Below, piece by piece: positions 8,696-18,265 of a stretch of 64,000 nucleotides of DNA. The notes beneath the pieces were generated by a model. The model did not search any database. It was not told where the DNA came from and was given only the letters and a program-made list of their open reading frames with translations. The DNA is taken from positions 186,001-250,000 of the forward strand of contig OY969779.1 in the NCBI GenBank assembly GCA_963703015.1, in the 5' to 3' direction. The DNA comes from Methanobacterium_B sp963703015. Its GTDB lineage: Archaea; Methanobacteriota; Methanobacteria; Methanobacteriales; Methanobacteriaceae. Within the stretch, counting starts at the first letter, position 1. Each line of letters begins with the position of its first letter. A program made the position numbers and the translations under genes.

Positions 8696-9490
8696 TTATT
8701 TATAATCTGTGGCCATGTTGAAGAGGTCCATGGTCCATACGAGGTTATATAAGTCGGTTATGGTTTCTACGAATTCTGTATACTGATTCCACACACCTAT
8801 TGCTGTTTGGGATATTACACTTCCATCCTTAAATTTACAGAATATTAATAGCATCTCTTTTTTATCTCTGATAATTGCCTTTATAAATGGTATTTGGAAT
8901 GTTTTGATTTCACAATCTAATTTTTTAATATCTTCAGAGATGTCTATTTTTTCATCATCGGTAATGTTGTAGGGTGCTGCTATTATCCTAGTCTGAACTC
9001 CTCTTTTTAATGATTTATTCAAAGCTTCATTTAATTTTTCAACTTCTTCATGAAACATAAAACCTGCTGCAATGTGCAATGTACTCTTAGCACGACCAAT
9101 GATTTCTATCTCCTTTTTTACAATCTTATCAGAACCATAAATCAACCATATAGGGGCGGGAGATTTAGATATTTGACTTTCATAGATGTTTATAACTTCT
9201 GATTCCGCTTCATCGAGTTCTTCTTTTATTTTCATTCTTGATTTTTCAAAAACATCTTGTGGAGGCACAACTCTATATATCAAAGGTTTTCCTCTTATAA
9301 TCTCTAAAAATCCTTTTTTATCTAAACTCTTTAGTATATCATATGTTCTAGAAAGTGGCACACCGGAATCTTCGCTTATTTCTAAAGCAGTAGCGGATAT
9401 TAAAGAAGCTAATGATAGATAGGCTTTAGATTCATAATCAGTGAGTCCTAATATTTTTAATGCATTTATTGTGGCTTGTTTTATCGGAAT
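8696..9490 (-). CDS. TrmB-family transcriptional regulator, probable ATT start
   Basis: The protein has an N-terminal TrmB winged helix and a C-terminal half with a TrmB effector-like fold. The first ordinary start codon in frame is GTG at 9361, which would cut the winged helix in half. The same frame continues upstream without stops and encodes the missing helix (ALKILGLTDYESKAYLSL). An in-frame TAA lies upstream of the ribosome binding site GGAGGG (9497-9502). Six bases after that site is an in-frame ATT at 9490. No ATG, GTG or TTG occurs between 9490 and 9361. So translation probably starts at ATT, giving 264 residues. It is divergent from the polyferredoxin operon and may regulate it. The ligand is unknown. 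A sequence error is the alternative. Confidence 0.82.
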   Translation of the reverse strand: MPIKQATINALKILGLTDYESKAYLSLASLISATALEISEDSGVPLSRTYDILKSLDKKGFLEIIRGKPLIYRVVPPQDVFEKSRMKIKEELDEAESEVINIYESQISKSPAPIWLIYGSDKIVKKEIEIIGRAKSTLHIAAGFMFHEEVEKLNEALNKSLKRGVQTRIIAAPYNITDDEKIDISEDIKKLDCEIKTFQIPFIKAIIRDKKEMLLIFCKFKDGSVISQTAIGVWNQYTEFVETITDLYNLVWTMDLFNMATDYK

Positions 9491-9668
9491 GAAAATCCCT
9501 CCTTTATTTTCTTACTTTATACATGTTTAGTGAAAAAACATTTATATGTTGTGGATATCTGATCTTAATATTAGAAAATAACTGAATGAAATCCATATTA
9601 AGTTATTTTTGAATTAAATACGGTTGTGGTGTTATCCTAGCGAAGGCTATAAAATTTGAGGTAATTTA

Positions 9669-10394
9669 ATGAAAAAACATAAAATACGATTAAGAATCTA
9701 TATTTTAGTAGCTTTAGTACTAACTTTGCCAATATTATTAAATGTATATTCACCCATCTTAATGGTGTGGGGAATTGGAAATGGTATAATCACAGCGAGC
9801 GTTATTATTTTTGCAGCATGGTTTATTTTATCGCTATTTATGGGCAGATCAGTATCATGTGGCTACACTTGCCCATATGGGGCGTTACAAGAAATTTTAG
9901 GAATACATGTTTTAAAAAAGAAGCCTAAATCTGAAAAAGCAAATAAAATAAGATATTTTGTTTTCGTTATATTCCTTCTATTGGTTTCATTTTTAATTTT
10001 TAATTTAGGAATAGCAAAAAACATTGATTTATTCGCTTCAAATGGCAATTTACAATTGGTAATTCTCATAACCATTTCAATAATCACAATAGGTTTATTA
10101 TCAATAATATTTGGAAGTAGAGCATTTTGCAGATATCTATGTCCTCAAGGGGTGTTTTTAACAATAGGATCCAAACTAGGTAAAAAAATTAAAATACCCA
10201 CATTACAATTAGAATCAAACCACAATAACTGTTCAAACTGTAAATTATGTGATAAATCATGTCCAATGGGCTTAGATGTTAACCAGATGGTTAGTAACAG
10301 TACTATGAATGACTTAAATTGCATATTATGTGGTGAGTGTATAGAAAAATGTCCTAAAGATGCAATTAATTATTCATTCGCAGCTAAAGAATAA
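9669..10394 (+). CDS. Membrane polyferredoxin, NapH/NosR-like 4Fe-4S protein
   Basis: A 241-residue membrane iron-sulfur protein. Four hydrophobic segments (about 9-30, 38-58, 95-115, 128-150) are combined with two CxxxCP motifs (C64/C68 and C154/C158). Two classical 4Fe-4S sites follow near the C-terminus (C188, C191, C194, C198 and C218, C221, C224, C228). This is the NapH/MauN/YccM pattern of proteins that pass electrons between the membrane and a redox enzyme. The ribosome binding site GAGGT precedes the ATG. It is the first gene of a three-gene operon with a cupin and a zinc-ribbon protein, next to a TrmB regulator and hcp. Electron supply to a stress enzyme such as Hcp is a guess from position. 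Confidence 0.87.
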   Translation: MKKHKIRLRIYILVALVLTLPILLNVYSPILMVWGIGNGIITASVIIFAAWFILSLFMGRSVSCGYTCPYGALQEILGIHVLKKKPKSEKANKIRYFVFVIFLLLVSFLIFNLGIAKNIDLFASNGNLQLVILITISIITIGLLSIIFGSRAFCRYLCPQGVFLTIGSKLGKKIKIPTLQLESNHNNCSNCKLCDKSCPMGLDVNQMVSNSTMNDLNCILCGECIEKCPKDAINYSFAAKE

Positions 10395-10412
10395 AAAAAT
10401 AGGTGATAAAAA

Positions 10413-10751
10413 ATGAAAATATCCAAAATTGCAGATATTGAATGCTCTCCTAACCCTCACGGAGTGGATGCACGTAATATATATGATACAGAAAATGCAG
10501 TAGCCGTTCACATGACCATTAAACCGGGAGAATCCTTAAAAAAACATAGCACACCTGTTGATGTATTTTTCTATGTTCTAGAGGGCGAGGGTATAGTTGA
10601 AATCGGAGATGAAGAAGAAATGGTAAATAAAGATTCTCTGATTGAAAGTCCTGCAAAGAACCCTCACAAATGGTACAATAAAGGAAAAAACGATCTGAGA
10701 ATATTAATAGTCAAAGTTCCAAGACCCAATAAATCTACCAAAGTAATATAA
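10413..10751 (+). CDS. Cupin-domain protein
   Basis: A single-domain cupin of 112 residues. The region from PGESLKKH to VLEGEG is the first cupin motif, and SLIESPAKNPHKW with the strand after it is the second. One histidine and the acidic residues of the usual metal site are seen, so metal binding is possible. It starts 19 bases after the polyferredoxin stop, with GGTGAT before the ATG, and is clearly in that operon. Small archaeal cupins of this kind have no single known reaction; substrate and role are not deducible. Confidence 0.85.
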   Translation: MKISKIADIECSPNPHGVDARNIYDTENAVAVHMTIKPGESLKKHSTPVDVFFYVLEGEGIVEIGDEEEMVNKDSLIESPAKNPHKWYNKGKNDLRILIVKVPRPNKSTKVI

Positions 10752-10774
10752 AAAAATTTGGGGAGTTATCAAAT

Positions 10775-10957
10775 TTGATAAAAGAAAAAAAAGAAGACAA
10801 AATAAAAAATGGTTGGAAATGTCCATTTTCTTTAAATAATGATAAAAAATATTCCCTAAAACAAATTATGTGTAAAGGATGTGGTACAATGTTTAAAAGC
10901 AATCACAATTCTAATTATTGTTTAGAATGTAAAGAAATATTTTATGATGAACCTTAA
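10775..10957 (+). CDS. Small zinc-ribbon protein, paralogue of 8479-8673
   Basis: A 60-residue protein starting at TTG, with GGGGAG nine bases upstream. Cysteines C20, C36, C39, C51 and C54 form a probable zinc ribbon. It aligns with the 64-residue protein at 8479 over most of its length, sharing GWKC, YSLKQI/CSLKEI, a C-x-x-C-G core with MFKSN/VFKTN after it, and YC-x-x-C. It ends the polyferredoxin-cupin operon. One copy is divergent from hcp and the other lies in this operon, so the pair may serve the same stress response. Function is unknown. Confidence 0.75.
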   Translation: MIKEKKEDKIKNGWKCPFSLNNDKKYSLKQIMCKGCGTMFKSNHNSNYCLECKEIFYDEP

Positions 10958-11134
10958 GGATTATAAATATCACCTTTGTACTCTCAAATTAACAGCAGAT
11001 CTGTGTAAATGACATAGTAAGTATGTAAATATATGAATAAATGTATCTAAATATAAACAAATGCATTGCTTTAAATATAAACAGGTTATGGAATGTTTGA
11101 ACTTATGGCAAACAATACAGAAGTGTATAATTAT

Positions 11135-12994
11135 CTAAGAATTCTCTTCTTTAATTGTATATTTAGCCAAACGGAAAAGTGCTAAAAGTAATAAATGCAT
11201 ATTATCGATTCCGTAATTTTTTGTTGAAAGTAATGAATGTGCAATTTCATTTCTTAAATTATAACCCCCTTGCTCAATTAACAGTATTTTTAAAAATAAC
11301 AAATCATCTTTTCCTAAAATTTCTTCCAATTTCTCCTCATTTAAGAGTTTGTTAATAGACTTCTCCTTGACATGATTCTTACCATCCTTAGAGAAAGTTT
11401 CAAATGTTTTTATCCCATTTAAACCACAAAAGTCTCTGATTATCCCTTCCAACTTTAAAACAAGTGAATCTGTACATAGTGTAAAGTTAGGAGAATTAAC
11501 TGGATTCAAAAAGAATATTTCCATTTGCCTAAAATAATCGTAAATCGAAGGAGCTAATAAAGCAATCCAGTCATGTTTAACAGTTTTATTATATATTCTA
11601 TTTTCATAAATTCTTCCCAACCATGTTTCTTCTCTTAAAAAATTAAGAATAATTTGAGGAGATAACTTTTTTTTATGTATTGCATTGATAAAAAACGATT
11701 GGATAAAAGGTTTACTAGCCATTTCAACAAACATTAAATAATGACGGATGATTTCATGATATTTTTTATCTTCTTCGGAAGTATAATGTTTGGCTGGATG
11801 CCCTCTAGGATCCAAATCGACTTTAGAACACATTGCCATTAATGGAAAACTTTTGATAATATTGTCCGTTAATTCCTCGATATTTTCAAATTTAGGCAAT
11901 AAAAAATTGTATCCTCCCATTAAAACCTCAATAAGTACTAAGGAATCATTTTCTGTTAGCTCATCAGAATATTCTGCCATTTCTTTCAAATGCTTATCAT
12001 AATCACCCAATGGAACACTAATTTTGTTCAATTCTATATCTTGATTTAATTTCTCATATTTTTCTTCTAATTCCTTTATTTTGTTTTTATCGTTAATTTT
12101 TTGGTAATTTTCTAAAGACAAAAGACAAAAATCAATAGAGGCCATATTTTCTTTCTTTATTGCATGTTCCATTAATGATTCGTAAGATTTAGCAATGCGT
12201 TTTCTCCAATTGTATGTTTTAATCCCTGTTTTATTGTCTACTTTCTCTCCAATCTCCAGAATCATTATAGTGCCATGTAAATTCTCTTTAGAAATCAAAT
12301 CATTGGATATTTCCCAACAAACCTTTTGGAAACCTGAAAAATCATCTTTGACGAAATTTTTCTTTTCATCCAACATCAACTCAATTAACCTTAGTTTTAA
12401 AACAAATGATGACTTGCTTTTAGAATTAAAGCTTTTAATTAATCTTATTATCTCTAATTTTACATCATTAATTCTGTACTTAGCATTTAATCCTATATAA
12501 TAAGCGTTTTCGATAGATTGGAATAATTTGTATCCCCATTGTTCATTGGGTTCTTTTTTATCTTTATTTTCGTATAGCTTAACCAATTCCAAAAGAGAAT
12601 CCACAGCTATTTTAGCATATTTGCCATGTTTTTTAGGACTAAACCATAAAATAATGGAATAATGAGCTTTGATTAAAGGATTTTTGGAATTATCTAATCT
12701 TTCACTTAGATATTCATAAGTATCCTCGTTAAAATTCTCTAAATTCGGATATGATATTTCATTTCCTTCTTTGTCTGCTGTGGTAAATAATGGTCCCAAC
12801 TTACCTTTATGAATGCCAAAACTAAAAAAATCTAGTTCCCATTGTGCTTTATAAGCTTCTTTTTTTTTATCCTCTTTAAGTTTTACATCCCTAAAATTTT
12901 TAAAAATATCCGCAATTTGGTTAGAAAACTTAAAATCAATAGCATTTGCTTCAATATAAGTATAAATGCTATTTAAATCTTTAAAATCATCCAT
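11135..12994 (-). CDS. DUF4209-type protein with HEPN-like RNEIAH motif
   Basis: A soluble, mostly helical protein of 619 residues. The C-terminal part (about 400-610) resembles DUF4209 and contains RNEIAH at 581-586, an R-x4-H motif typical of HEPN ribonucleases. The first 400 residues look like helical repeats without catalytic signatures. GGTGA six bases before the ATG supports the start. HEPN proteins cut RNA in anti-phage and toxin systems. This gene opens the defence island, and its neighbour on the same strand (13138-14559) is also uncharacterised. RNase activity is inferred from the motif and the setting. No small antitoxin gene is visible beside it. Confidence 0.7.
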   Translation of the reverse strand: MDDFKDLNSIYTYIEANAIDFKFSNQIADIFKNFRDVKLKEDKKKEAYKAQWELDFFSFGIHKGKLGPLFTTADKEGNEISYPNLENFNEDTYEYLSERLDNSKNPLIKAHYSIILWFSPKKHGKYAKIAVDSLLELVKLYENKDKKEPNEQWGYKLFQSIENAYYIGLNAKYRINDVKLEIIRLIKSFNSKSKSSFVLKLRLIELMLDEKKNFVKDDFSGFQKVCWEISNDLISKENLHGTIMILEIGEKVDNKTGIKTYNWRKRIAKSYESLMEHAIKKENMASIDFCLLSLENYQKINDKNKIKELEEKYEKLNQDIELNKISVPLGDYDKHLKEMAEYSDELTENDSLVLIEVLMGGYNFLLPKFENIEELTDNIIKSFPLMAMCSKVDLDPRGHPAKHYTSEEDKKYHEIIRHYLMFVEMASKPFIQSFFINAIHKKKLSPQIILNFLREETWLGRIYENRIYNKTVKHDWIALLAPSIYDYFRQMEIFFLNPVNSPNFTLCTDSLVLKLEGIIRDFCGLNGIKTFETFSKDGKNHVKEKSINKLLNEEKLEEILGKDDLLFLKILLIEQGGYNLRNEIAHSLLSTKNYGIDNMHLLLLALFRLAKYTIKEENS

Positions 12995-13137
12995 TATTAT
13001 TCACCAACTAAGCAGGATATACTTCAGATTAAATGATTATTTGTCTCTACAATTGTTACTTAATCCTAATCAATTATACAAATTCATAAGAACAATCAAA
13101 ATACCCTAGTTGAAGTTTAATCTCTTCACTTAAAATT

Positions 13138-14559
13138 TTAAATTTTTTTATCAAATTCATATAATTCATATAACAATGAAAGCTGTAAATTCATAATTTC
13201 AATCATATCAGGGATTACATCTTTAAAATTTTGTTTAGGGAGAGGAACTCTCATTAATCGGTGAAGTGGATTAACATCAGTTATATAAATAGAATCTCTT
13301 ATTGCTCCCCAATTTCCATGTAAATATCCTGACGTCCAATCGTAATATTTATCATAAATTTCTTTAGTATCACAGTCTATACTCATTTTTCTAAGATTTG
13401 AACTTGACCAATGTCCAAGATCTATATCAACAAAATCTTCACGCATATCTTCATTAGAAATTTCATTTATATCCTCCAAACTAATAAAAGAAGGAGTAGA
13501 TTCATAGTTTTCAGCTTTCAAAGATACTAATTTGGCTTGTCCGGCACCATAATCCCTATAACTTTGCCATAATTCAGGTTTATTCATTTTCACTAAATAA
13601 GCAAGAGTTATATAATTTTCTACCATACTCCTTAAAACTATGCGACCAATTAAATAATCTCCAATAGTACGGTTAAAAGAATCAGTTAAAACTTTTAATG
13701 AATAAAATACAAGTCCAAAGGAAGCATCATGTTTCGCATCCACAGATGATGTCTCTAAAGTTGCATAAAAACTGTCGTATAAATTTTCCCAGATAGATTG
13801 TAACTTCATTGCAAGTTTTTTATCTATTTCATTTTTTGGTTTAGGTTTTTCAACTAGACCTTCTGGATGTGATTCAAACAAACAGGTATCCCAAAATGAT
13901 GTAACCCATTCTCGAGAATATCCAATCAAACATGCCATAGAACCTTCCATAGCCCTAATTATTGACATAACTGCGATTAAATCTCCTTCATATGGATAGT
14001 TCCAGACTAAATCCATTGTATCTTTCAAATTCTCCATAACCATAAATTTTCCAGAGGCCATTCGATAAACTACACAAAACCACCTAATGTCAGTTGATTC
14101 TTGAGTATTATGAGATAATGTTTTTCCTATTGCAATTTTAAGATTTATCCAATCACTATTATCAGGTTCAGAATTAATAACATCTCTCCAAACTGAATAA
14201 GCAGGTATGTTCTCAAAAAGAAGCAATGGTTTAATAATATTTTTCAGTTCTACGGTATCAAATAGAGTATTTAATGCTTTACGCAAGTAATCTTCATCAC
14301 ATTTACTTAAAGAAGTTAAAGATAAATTTTCTAGCCTAAGATCTTCGTTTGTGTAAGCAAAATATTCAACCATTAGCCTAAACTTTATTAAATATTCTTC
14401 TTGAGACAAATTTGTAGTCAAAAGAGCAGCATACAGATATTCTGGTAGTCTATCAATCCAAGAATCTAATTCAAGATTTTGCATCTGTTTAAGTGGGGGT
14501 ATTAATTTTTTACCATTTTTTTTATGATCTACTAATGAATCTCTGTTACTACTGGTCAT
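13138..14559 (-). CDS. DUF5677-like helical protein next to the type IIG gene
   Basis: A 473-residue helical protein. The segment from LKVLTDSFNR to IVLRSMVENYITLAYL, followed by a C-terminal SGYLHGNWG, matches the DUF5677 pattern of an R-x3-E helix and a late histidine. The ATG at 14559 has GAGGT nine bases upstream, and the gene starts 16 bases after the stop of the type IIG gene, so the two are probably one transcript. A second DUF5677-like gene (16605) lies on the other side of the type IIG gene in the opposite orientation. Function is unknown. Association with restriction genes suggests a defence role. Confidence 0.65.
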   Translation of the reverse strand: MTSSNRDSLVDHKKNGKKLIPPLKQMQNLELDSWIDRLPEYLYAALLTTNLSQEEYLIKFRLMVEYFAYTNEDLRLENLSLTSLSKCDEDYLRKALNTLFDTVELKNIIKPLLLFENIPAYSVWRDVINSEPDNSDWINLKIAIGKTLSHNTQESTDIRWFCVVYRMASGKFMVMENLKDTMDLVWNYPYEGDLIAVMSIIRAMEGSMACLIGYSREWVTSFWDTCLFESHPEGLVEKPKPKNEIDKKLAMKLQSIWENLYDSFYATLETSSVDAKHDASFGLVFYSLKVLTDSFNRTIGDYLIGRIVLRSMVENYITLAYLVKMNKPELWQSYRDYGAGQAKLVSLKAENYESTPSFISLEDINEISNEDMREDFVDIDLGHWSSSNLRKMSIDCDTKEIYDKYYDWTSGYLHGNWGAIRDSIYITDVNPLHRLMRVPLPKQNFKDVIPDMIEIMNLQLSLLYELYEFDKKI

Positions 14560-14574
14560 TTAAAACCTCAAAAT

Positions 14575-16473
14575 TTATTCCAAACTATCTTCAACAATCC
14601 TTATTTCATCTTCAGTCAAACCATACAACTCATAAACCAACTTATCTATCTGTTTATCTGTTGTATCTATATGTCGCTGGATTAATTCCTTACTTTGTGG
14701 CGTTCTAGATGTATCACTGTCTTTATGTAATTTTAACATTTGTTTTACTAATTTGACCATTTTGTCATAGAGAGATGTTTCTTTAGGATTGTTAAAATCA
14801 ACTGAATGAATTGGAATCTCCCCTAAATACTTGAAAATAAGTTGATAACCGTTCTGTATTTGGGTACAATAATTTGAAATCATAAACCATCCAAGTTTAG
14901 AGTTTAAAATTCCCAATAAGTATTTATCATCTGATGGAATTACCCATACTGCACTATTAGGATAATAGCCATTTTCATCAAATGTGAAAGCAGGGTTTAC
15001 TTGAAATTTAAGATAGATTATCTTGGGTTTTTCAAATTCATTATAGTAATCGCATTTCCGTAGTTCCCAGTAATAGTCACCTTTATCATATCTTTTTTTA
15101 GCTGCATCGGAAAATGGTTTTAAATAATTAGCAATTGCGGGATAATTTTCTTCTAACCATTTAAAAGCATTTTTTGCAACATTAGAATTGCTATTTGTCC
15201 AACCTTTAGGCATAAAAATTAGGTATCGATTAGTATTTGGTAATTTGTATCTTTTAACATCTTTGCCTGCCAAATAAGGCTTTATTATTTCTGTACTTTT
15301 AGGATCTTCTGTAACTAGTCTTTCAAGAATTAACGAATCAATGACAAAAGCAGGGTCTAGCCCTGAAATAATACCCCGATAAATTTCTCCATCGATATAA
15401 TCCTTTAGATTAGAACTATTTTCATGAATTTTATTGAGTAAATTTCTAGTTTTTCCATCAACTAAAGCCCAACTATCGTCATTCAAATCGGCTCGGTTTA
15501 CTATGTAATTATTTTCGTCAACGTAGTCTTTCAGTGAAATGAAATCGAGGGTTTTAACTTTCACAGCTTTAAATTTTTTATTCGGGGATTGTTTTGATAC
15601 AGATAGAATACAAGGATATGTAGTCGCATTTTTGAAAACATGTAAATCGCCAAAATCTATGATTTCTTCTATATGTTGATAACTCAACCATGTTCTAAGT
15701 GGTTTCCCATATTTAGCACGCATCCATTTATTTGCTACTATATATGAAAAAAACCCATTTTCTTTGAGTAATTTAACCCCTCTTTCTATGAAATAAGTAT
15801 AAAGGTCAGCTGTGCCTTGGAAAACTATGTAATCCTTGAAATAATCTTTAAATTTTCCTATGGTTTCCTGTCTCACATATGGTGGATTTCCTATAACTGC
15901 ATCAAAACCCCCATTATTCATAATTTCAGCAAATTCTTCATTCCAATCAAATGCATTTATAAATTGAATATCTTCTCCGCTTAAATCCAGTTCATAATTA
16001 TCATAGATTTCTGGTCCTATGAGTGAGTTTCCACATTTTATATTGTTACTTAAATCTGGTAATGCTCTTTCTTTGAAGAGCTTTTGTTGTGCTTCGAGGG
16101 CATCTTGGTTCTCTCCTTCTAATACTTTAAGTAATAAGCTAAGCTTGGTAACCCAAACGGCTTGGTTGTCTATGTCTACTCCATAGATATTGTTTAGGAG
16201 GATTCGTTTTTTCTCCCGGATGGTTAAGAACCATTCACCATTCTTTCCCTGGTAAACTTTATCTTTGAGCCTTTTTTTATCCTTCTGTTCCATGTAGTAT
16301 TTCTGGTGCCATAGCAGGAGGTATTTGTAGGCACCTAGGAGGAATGACCCGGAACCACAGGCAGGGTCCAGTATTTTGAGTTCGGAAACCTTGTTTGGTG
16401 TTTTTCCTTTGCATAATTTTCCAACATTGTTCTCCACGATATAATCCACAATATATTGGGGGGTGTAGTACAC
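14575..16473 (-). CDS. Type IIG restriction-modification protein, 5'-truncated
   Basis: An adenine-specific methyltransferase of the Eco57I/type IIG kind. Motif I is DPACGSGSF (36-44) and motif IV is NPPY (196-199). The C-terminal half (about 330-600) is a TaqI-like target-recognition domain (LAGKDVKRY, NGYQLIFKYLGEIPI). In whole enzymes a nuclease domain and 300 or more residues precede motif I. Here the frame extends upstream without a start codon through another 59 residues to a TAA at 16651. These include SPYEFSVL, PEILGNVYEQFLGKVI and KKAGGVYYTP, which are genuine family sequence. Beyond about 16620 homology ends and the neighbouring gene begins on the other strand. The nuclease part is lost. 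GTG at 16473 is only a formal start; methylation activity is doubtful. Confidence 0.83.
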   Translation of the reverse strand: MYYTPQYIVDYIVENNVGKLCKGKTPNKVSELKILDPACGSGSFLLGAYKYLLLWHQKYYMEQKDKKRLKDKVYQGKNGEWFLTIREKKRILLNNIYGVDIDNQAVWVTKLSLLLKVLEGENQDALEAQQKLFKERALPDLSNNIKCGNSLIGPEIYDNYELDLSGEDIQFINAFDWNEEFAEIMNNGGFDAVIGNPPYVRQETIGKFKDYFKDYIVFQGTADLYTYFIERGVKLLKENGFFSYIVANKWMRAKYGKPLRTWLSYQHIEEIIDFGDLHVFKNATTYPCILSVSKQSPNKKFKAVKVKTLDFISLKDYVDENNYIVNRADLNDDSWALVDGKTRNLLNKIHENSSNLKDYIDGEIYRGIISGLDPAFVIDSLILERLVTEDPKSTEIIKPYLAGKDVKRYKLPNTNRYLIFMPKGWTNSNSNVAKNAFKWLEENYPAIANYLKPFSDAAKKRYDKGDYYWELRKCDYYNEFEKPKIIYLKFQVNPAFTFDENGYYPNSAVWVIPSDDKYLLGILNSKLGWFMISNYCTQIQNGYQLIFKYLGEIPIHSVDFNNPKETSLYDKMVKLVKQMLKLHKDSDTSRTPQSKELIQRHIDTTDKQIDKLVYELYGLTEDEIRIVEDSLE

Positions 16474-16604
16474 ACCACCGGCCTTCTTGACTTCAGGTTT
16501 CTCTTCTACCTTGGCCTGGTGGCCTGCTGTTAAACGAATGACCTTCCCTAGGAACTGTTCATATACGTTTCCAAGTATTTCCGGCTGAAGAACCGAAAAT
16601 TCAT

Positions 16605-17933
16605 ATGGACTTTCGGGGTAGTGACATAAAAAATAAGTATGAAACTGTTCTTAAAGATACAGACATGATTATTCACATTGATTTGAACCAAGAACTGAAA
16701 ATAATCAATGAGGAATATTATGATAATTTTAAATCCAAATTGGAAAATGATTTTACAAAAATCCTTAATTTACTAACGCAGTTAGAAAACGAAATTGACT
16801 TTAATCAACGAAAAGTCTACTTAAAAGATAAAAAGGAGAAAATTAAAGAATATGGGATAGAGGATAGTGATCTAAATTCCAAAATCTTGACAACAGTTAT
16901 AGCTGCGAATATTAAGAAAAAAAATAGGTTTCCATCTGATAAAGATATGGATAAATTAACAGAAGGTCTGGGAAACAAGTTGATACCAGATATTGCTCAA
17001 ATTAGGTTTGAATCACTTCAATCTCTTGGTAAAGAGATGTTAATAGAACAAGAAGAAGATAGGAATGAATTTGAATTGATGTTATATGAAGATTGGGAAG
17101 AACCTTTAGATCTATTAGAGTGTTTAATCCAAGTTTCATTGGATGCTGTGGATAAACACAGACAAAAAATTGTCCAATTAGGATTTAGGGAAGATATAAA
17201 ATTTAATGCTCTTATAGGGATTCATGCTAGGGCGTTACGAATAGCTAATGAAGTTCTTGTTTTATTAAAGGCAGGGTTCCCAGATGGTTCTAATGCCCGA
17301 TGGAGAAGTCTACATGAACTAGCAGTAATTTCTATTTTTTTATCAGATAACGATACTATTATCTCTCAAAGATATTTGGAACATGAACTCATAATGAGAC
17401 ATAAGGAAGCCCAGGTTTATCAAAAACACTGCGAAGAATTAGATTATCCTCCTCATGAAGTAAAATTTTTGGATAAAGTCAAAGAAAGAAAAGATGATCT
17501 ATGTAATAAATATGGTAAGAATTATTATAAGGATTGGGGATGGATACCAGAAGATGTAATAAAAAACCAGTCTTTTACAGAATTAGAAAAACACATAGGT
17601 CTCGATAGGTTACATCCATTTTACAAATTATCGTCAGCACAGGTTCATGGAAGTTCAAGAGGACTTTATAGTTTAGGATTAAGGAATGATTTTCAAAATA
17701 AAATATTAAGTGTTGGTGCTTCAAATTATGGTCTTGCAGATCCACTTCAAAATGTTGCAATTTCTTTAATGAACGTTACTAACTGTTTATTAACATTTGA
17801 ACCTGATTTTGAAAGTTTAACCATGATGAAAATAAACCAGTATTTTATTGAAGAAATTGGAATAAAAGCTGTGGAAGTACAAAAAGGAATAGAAAAAAGA
17901 AATGAAGAGATCAATAATGCAACAAAATTATAA
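16605..17933 (+). CDS. DUF5677-like helical protein, head-to-head with the type IIG gene
   Basis: A 442-residue helical protein with the DUF5677 pattern: ARALRIANEVLVLLKAGF, then ARWRSLHELAVISIFL (R-x3-E type), then a late SSAQVHGSSRG. The first seven codons from the ATG at 16605 lie antisense to conserved type IIG sequence, so they are probably not original. An in-frame ATA at 16626, six bases after GGGGT, and ATG at 16665 are other possible starts. The insertion point of this gene into the old type IIG gene is near 16620. A related protein is encoded at 13138-14559, so the truncated methyltransferase is sandwiched by two members of one family. Function is unknown. Confidence 0.68.
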   Translation: MDFRGSDIKNKYETVLKDTDMIIHIDLNQELKIINEEYYDNFKSKLENDFTKILNLLTQLENEIDFNQRKVYLKDKKEKIKEYGIEDSDLNSKILTTVIAANIKKKNRFPSDKDMDKLTEGLGNKLIPDIAQIRFESLQSLGKEMLIEQEEDRNEFELMLYEDWEEPLDLLECLIQVSLDAVDKHRQKIVQLGFREDIKFNALIGIHARALRIANEVLVLLKAGFPDGSNARWRSLHELAVISIFLSDNDTIISQRYLEHELIMRHKEAQVYQKHCEELDYPPHEVKFLDKVKERKDDLCNKYGKNYYKDWGWIPEDVIKNQSFTELEKHIGLDRLHPFYKLSSAQVHGSSRGLYSLGLRNDFQNKILSVGASNYGLADPLQNVAISLMNVTNCLLTFEPDFESLTMMKINQYFIEEIGIKAVEVQKGIEKRNEEINNATKL

Positions 17934-18265
17934 AACTATTACATAGCAGACTAAATAATTAATGGCCGCTATAATGAAATGATAAATTCAATACGTATCT
18001 ATATGAATAAGTGAACGTATCTATCAGTAAACGTGTTGGTATATTAGTAGCTACATATACTGTATGTTCACTCTACATCAATCCAATCACATTAGACCAT
18101 AAAATTTAATAAAAACACCTTAATTTATCATTATTCTCAAAACTCAAGTTATTCACATCTCAATCTGAAATAGAATACCGATTTATAATGGAATAACCCC
18201 TACGAACAGATAAAAATACAAAAAAATTAATACAATAAGATTATAAAATATAATGTGATCATTAA
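17934..18265. other. Non-coding gap
   Basis: About 330 AT-rich bases with short repeated words (GTATCTAT, GAATAAGTG) but no reading frame, RNA or clear inverted repeat. It separates the DUF5677-like gene from the HEAT-repeat gene and presumably holds the latter's promoter. Confidence 0.45.
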
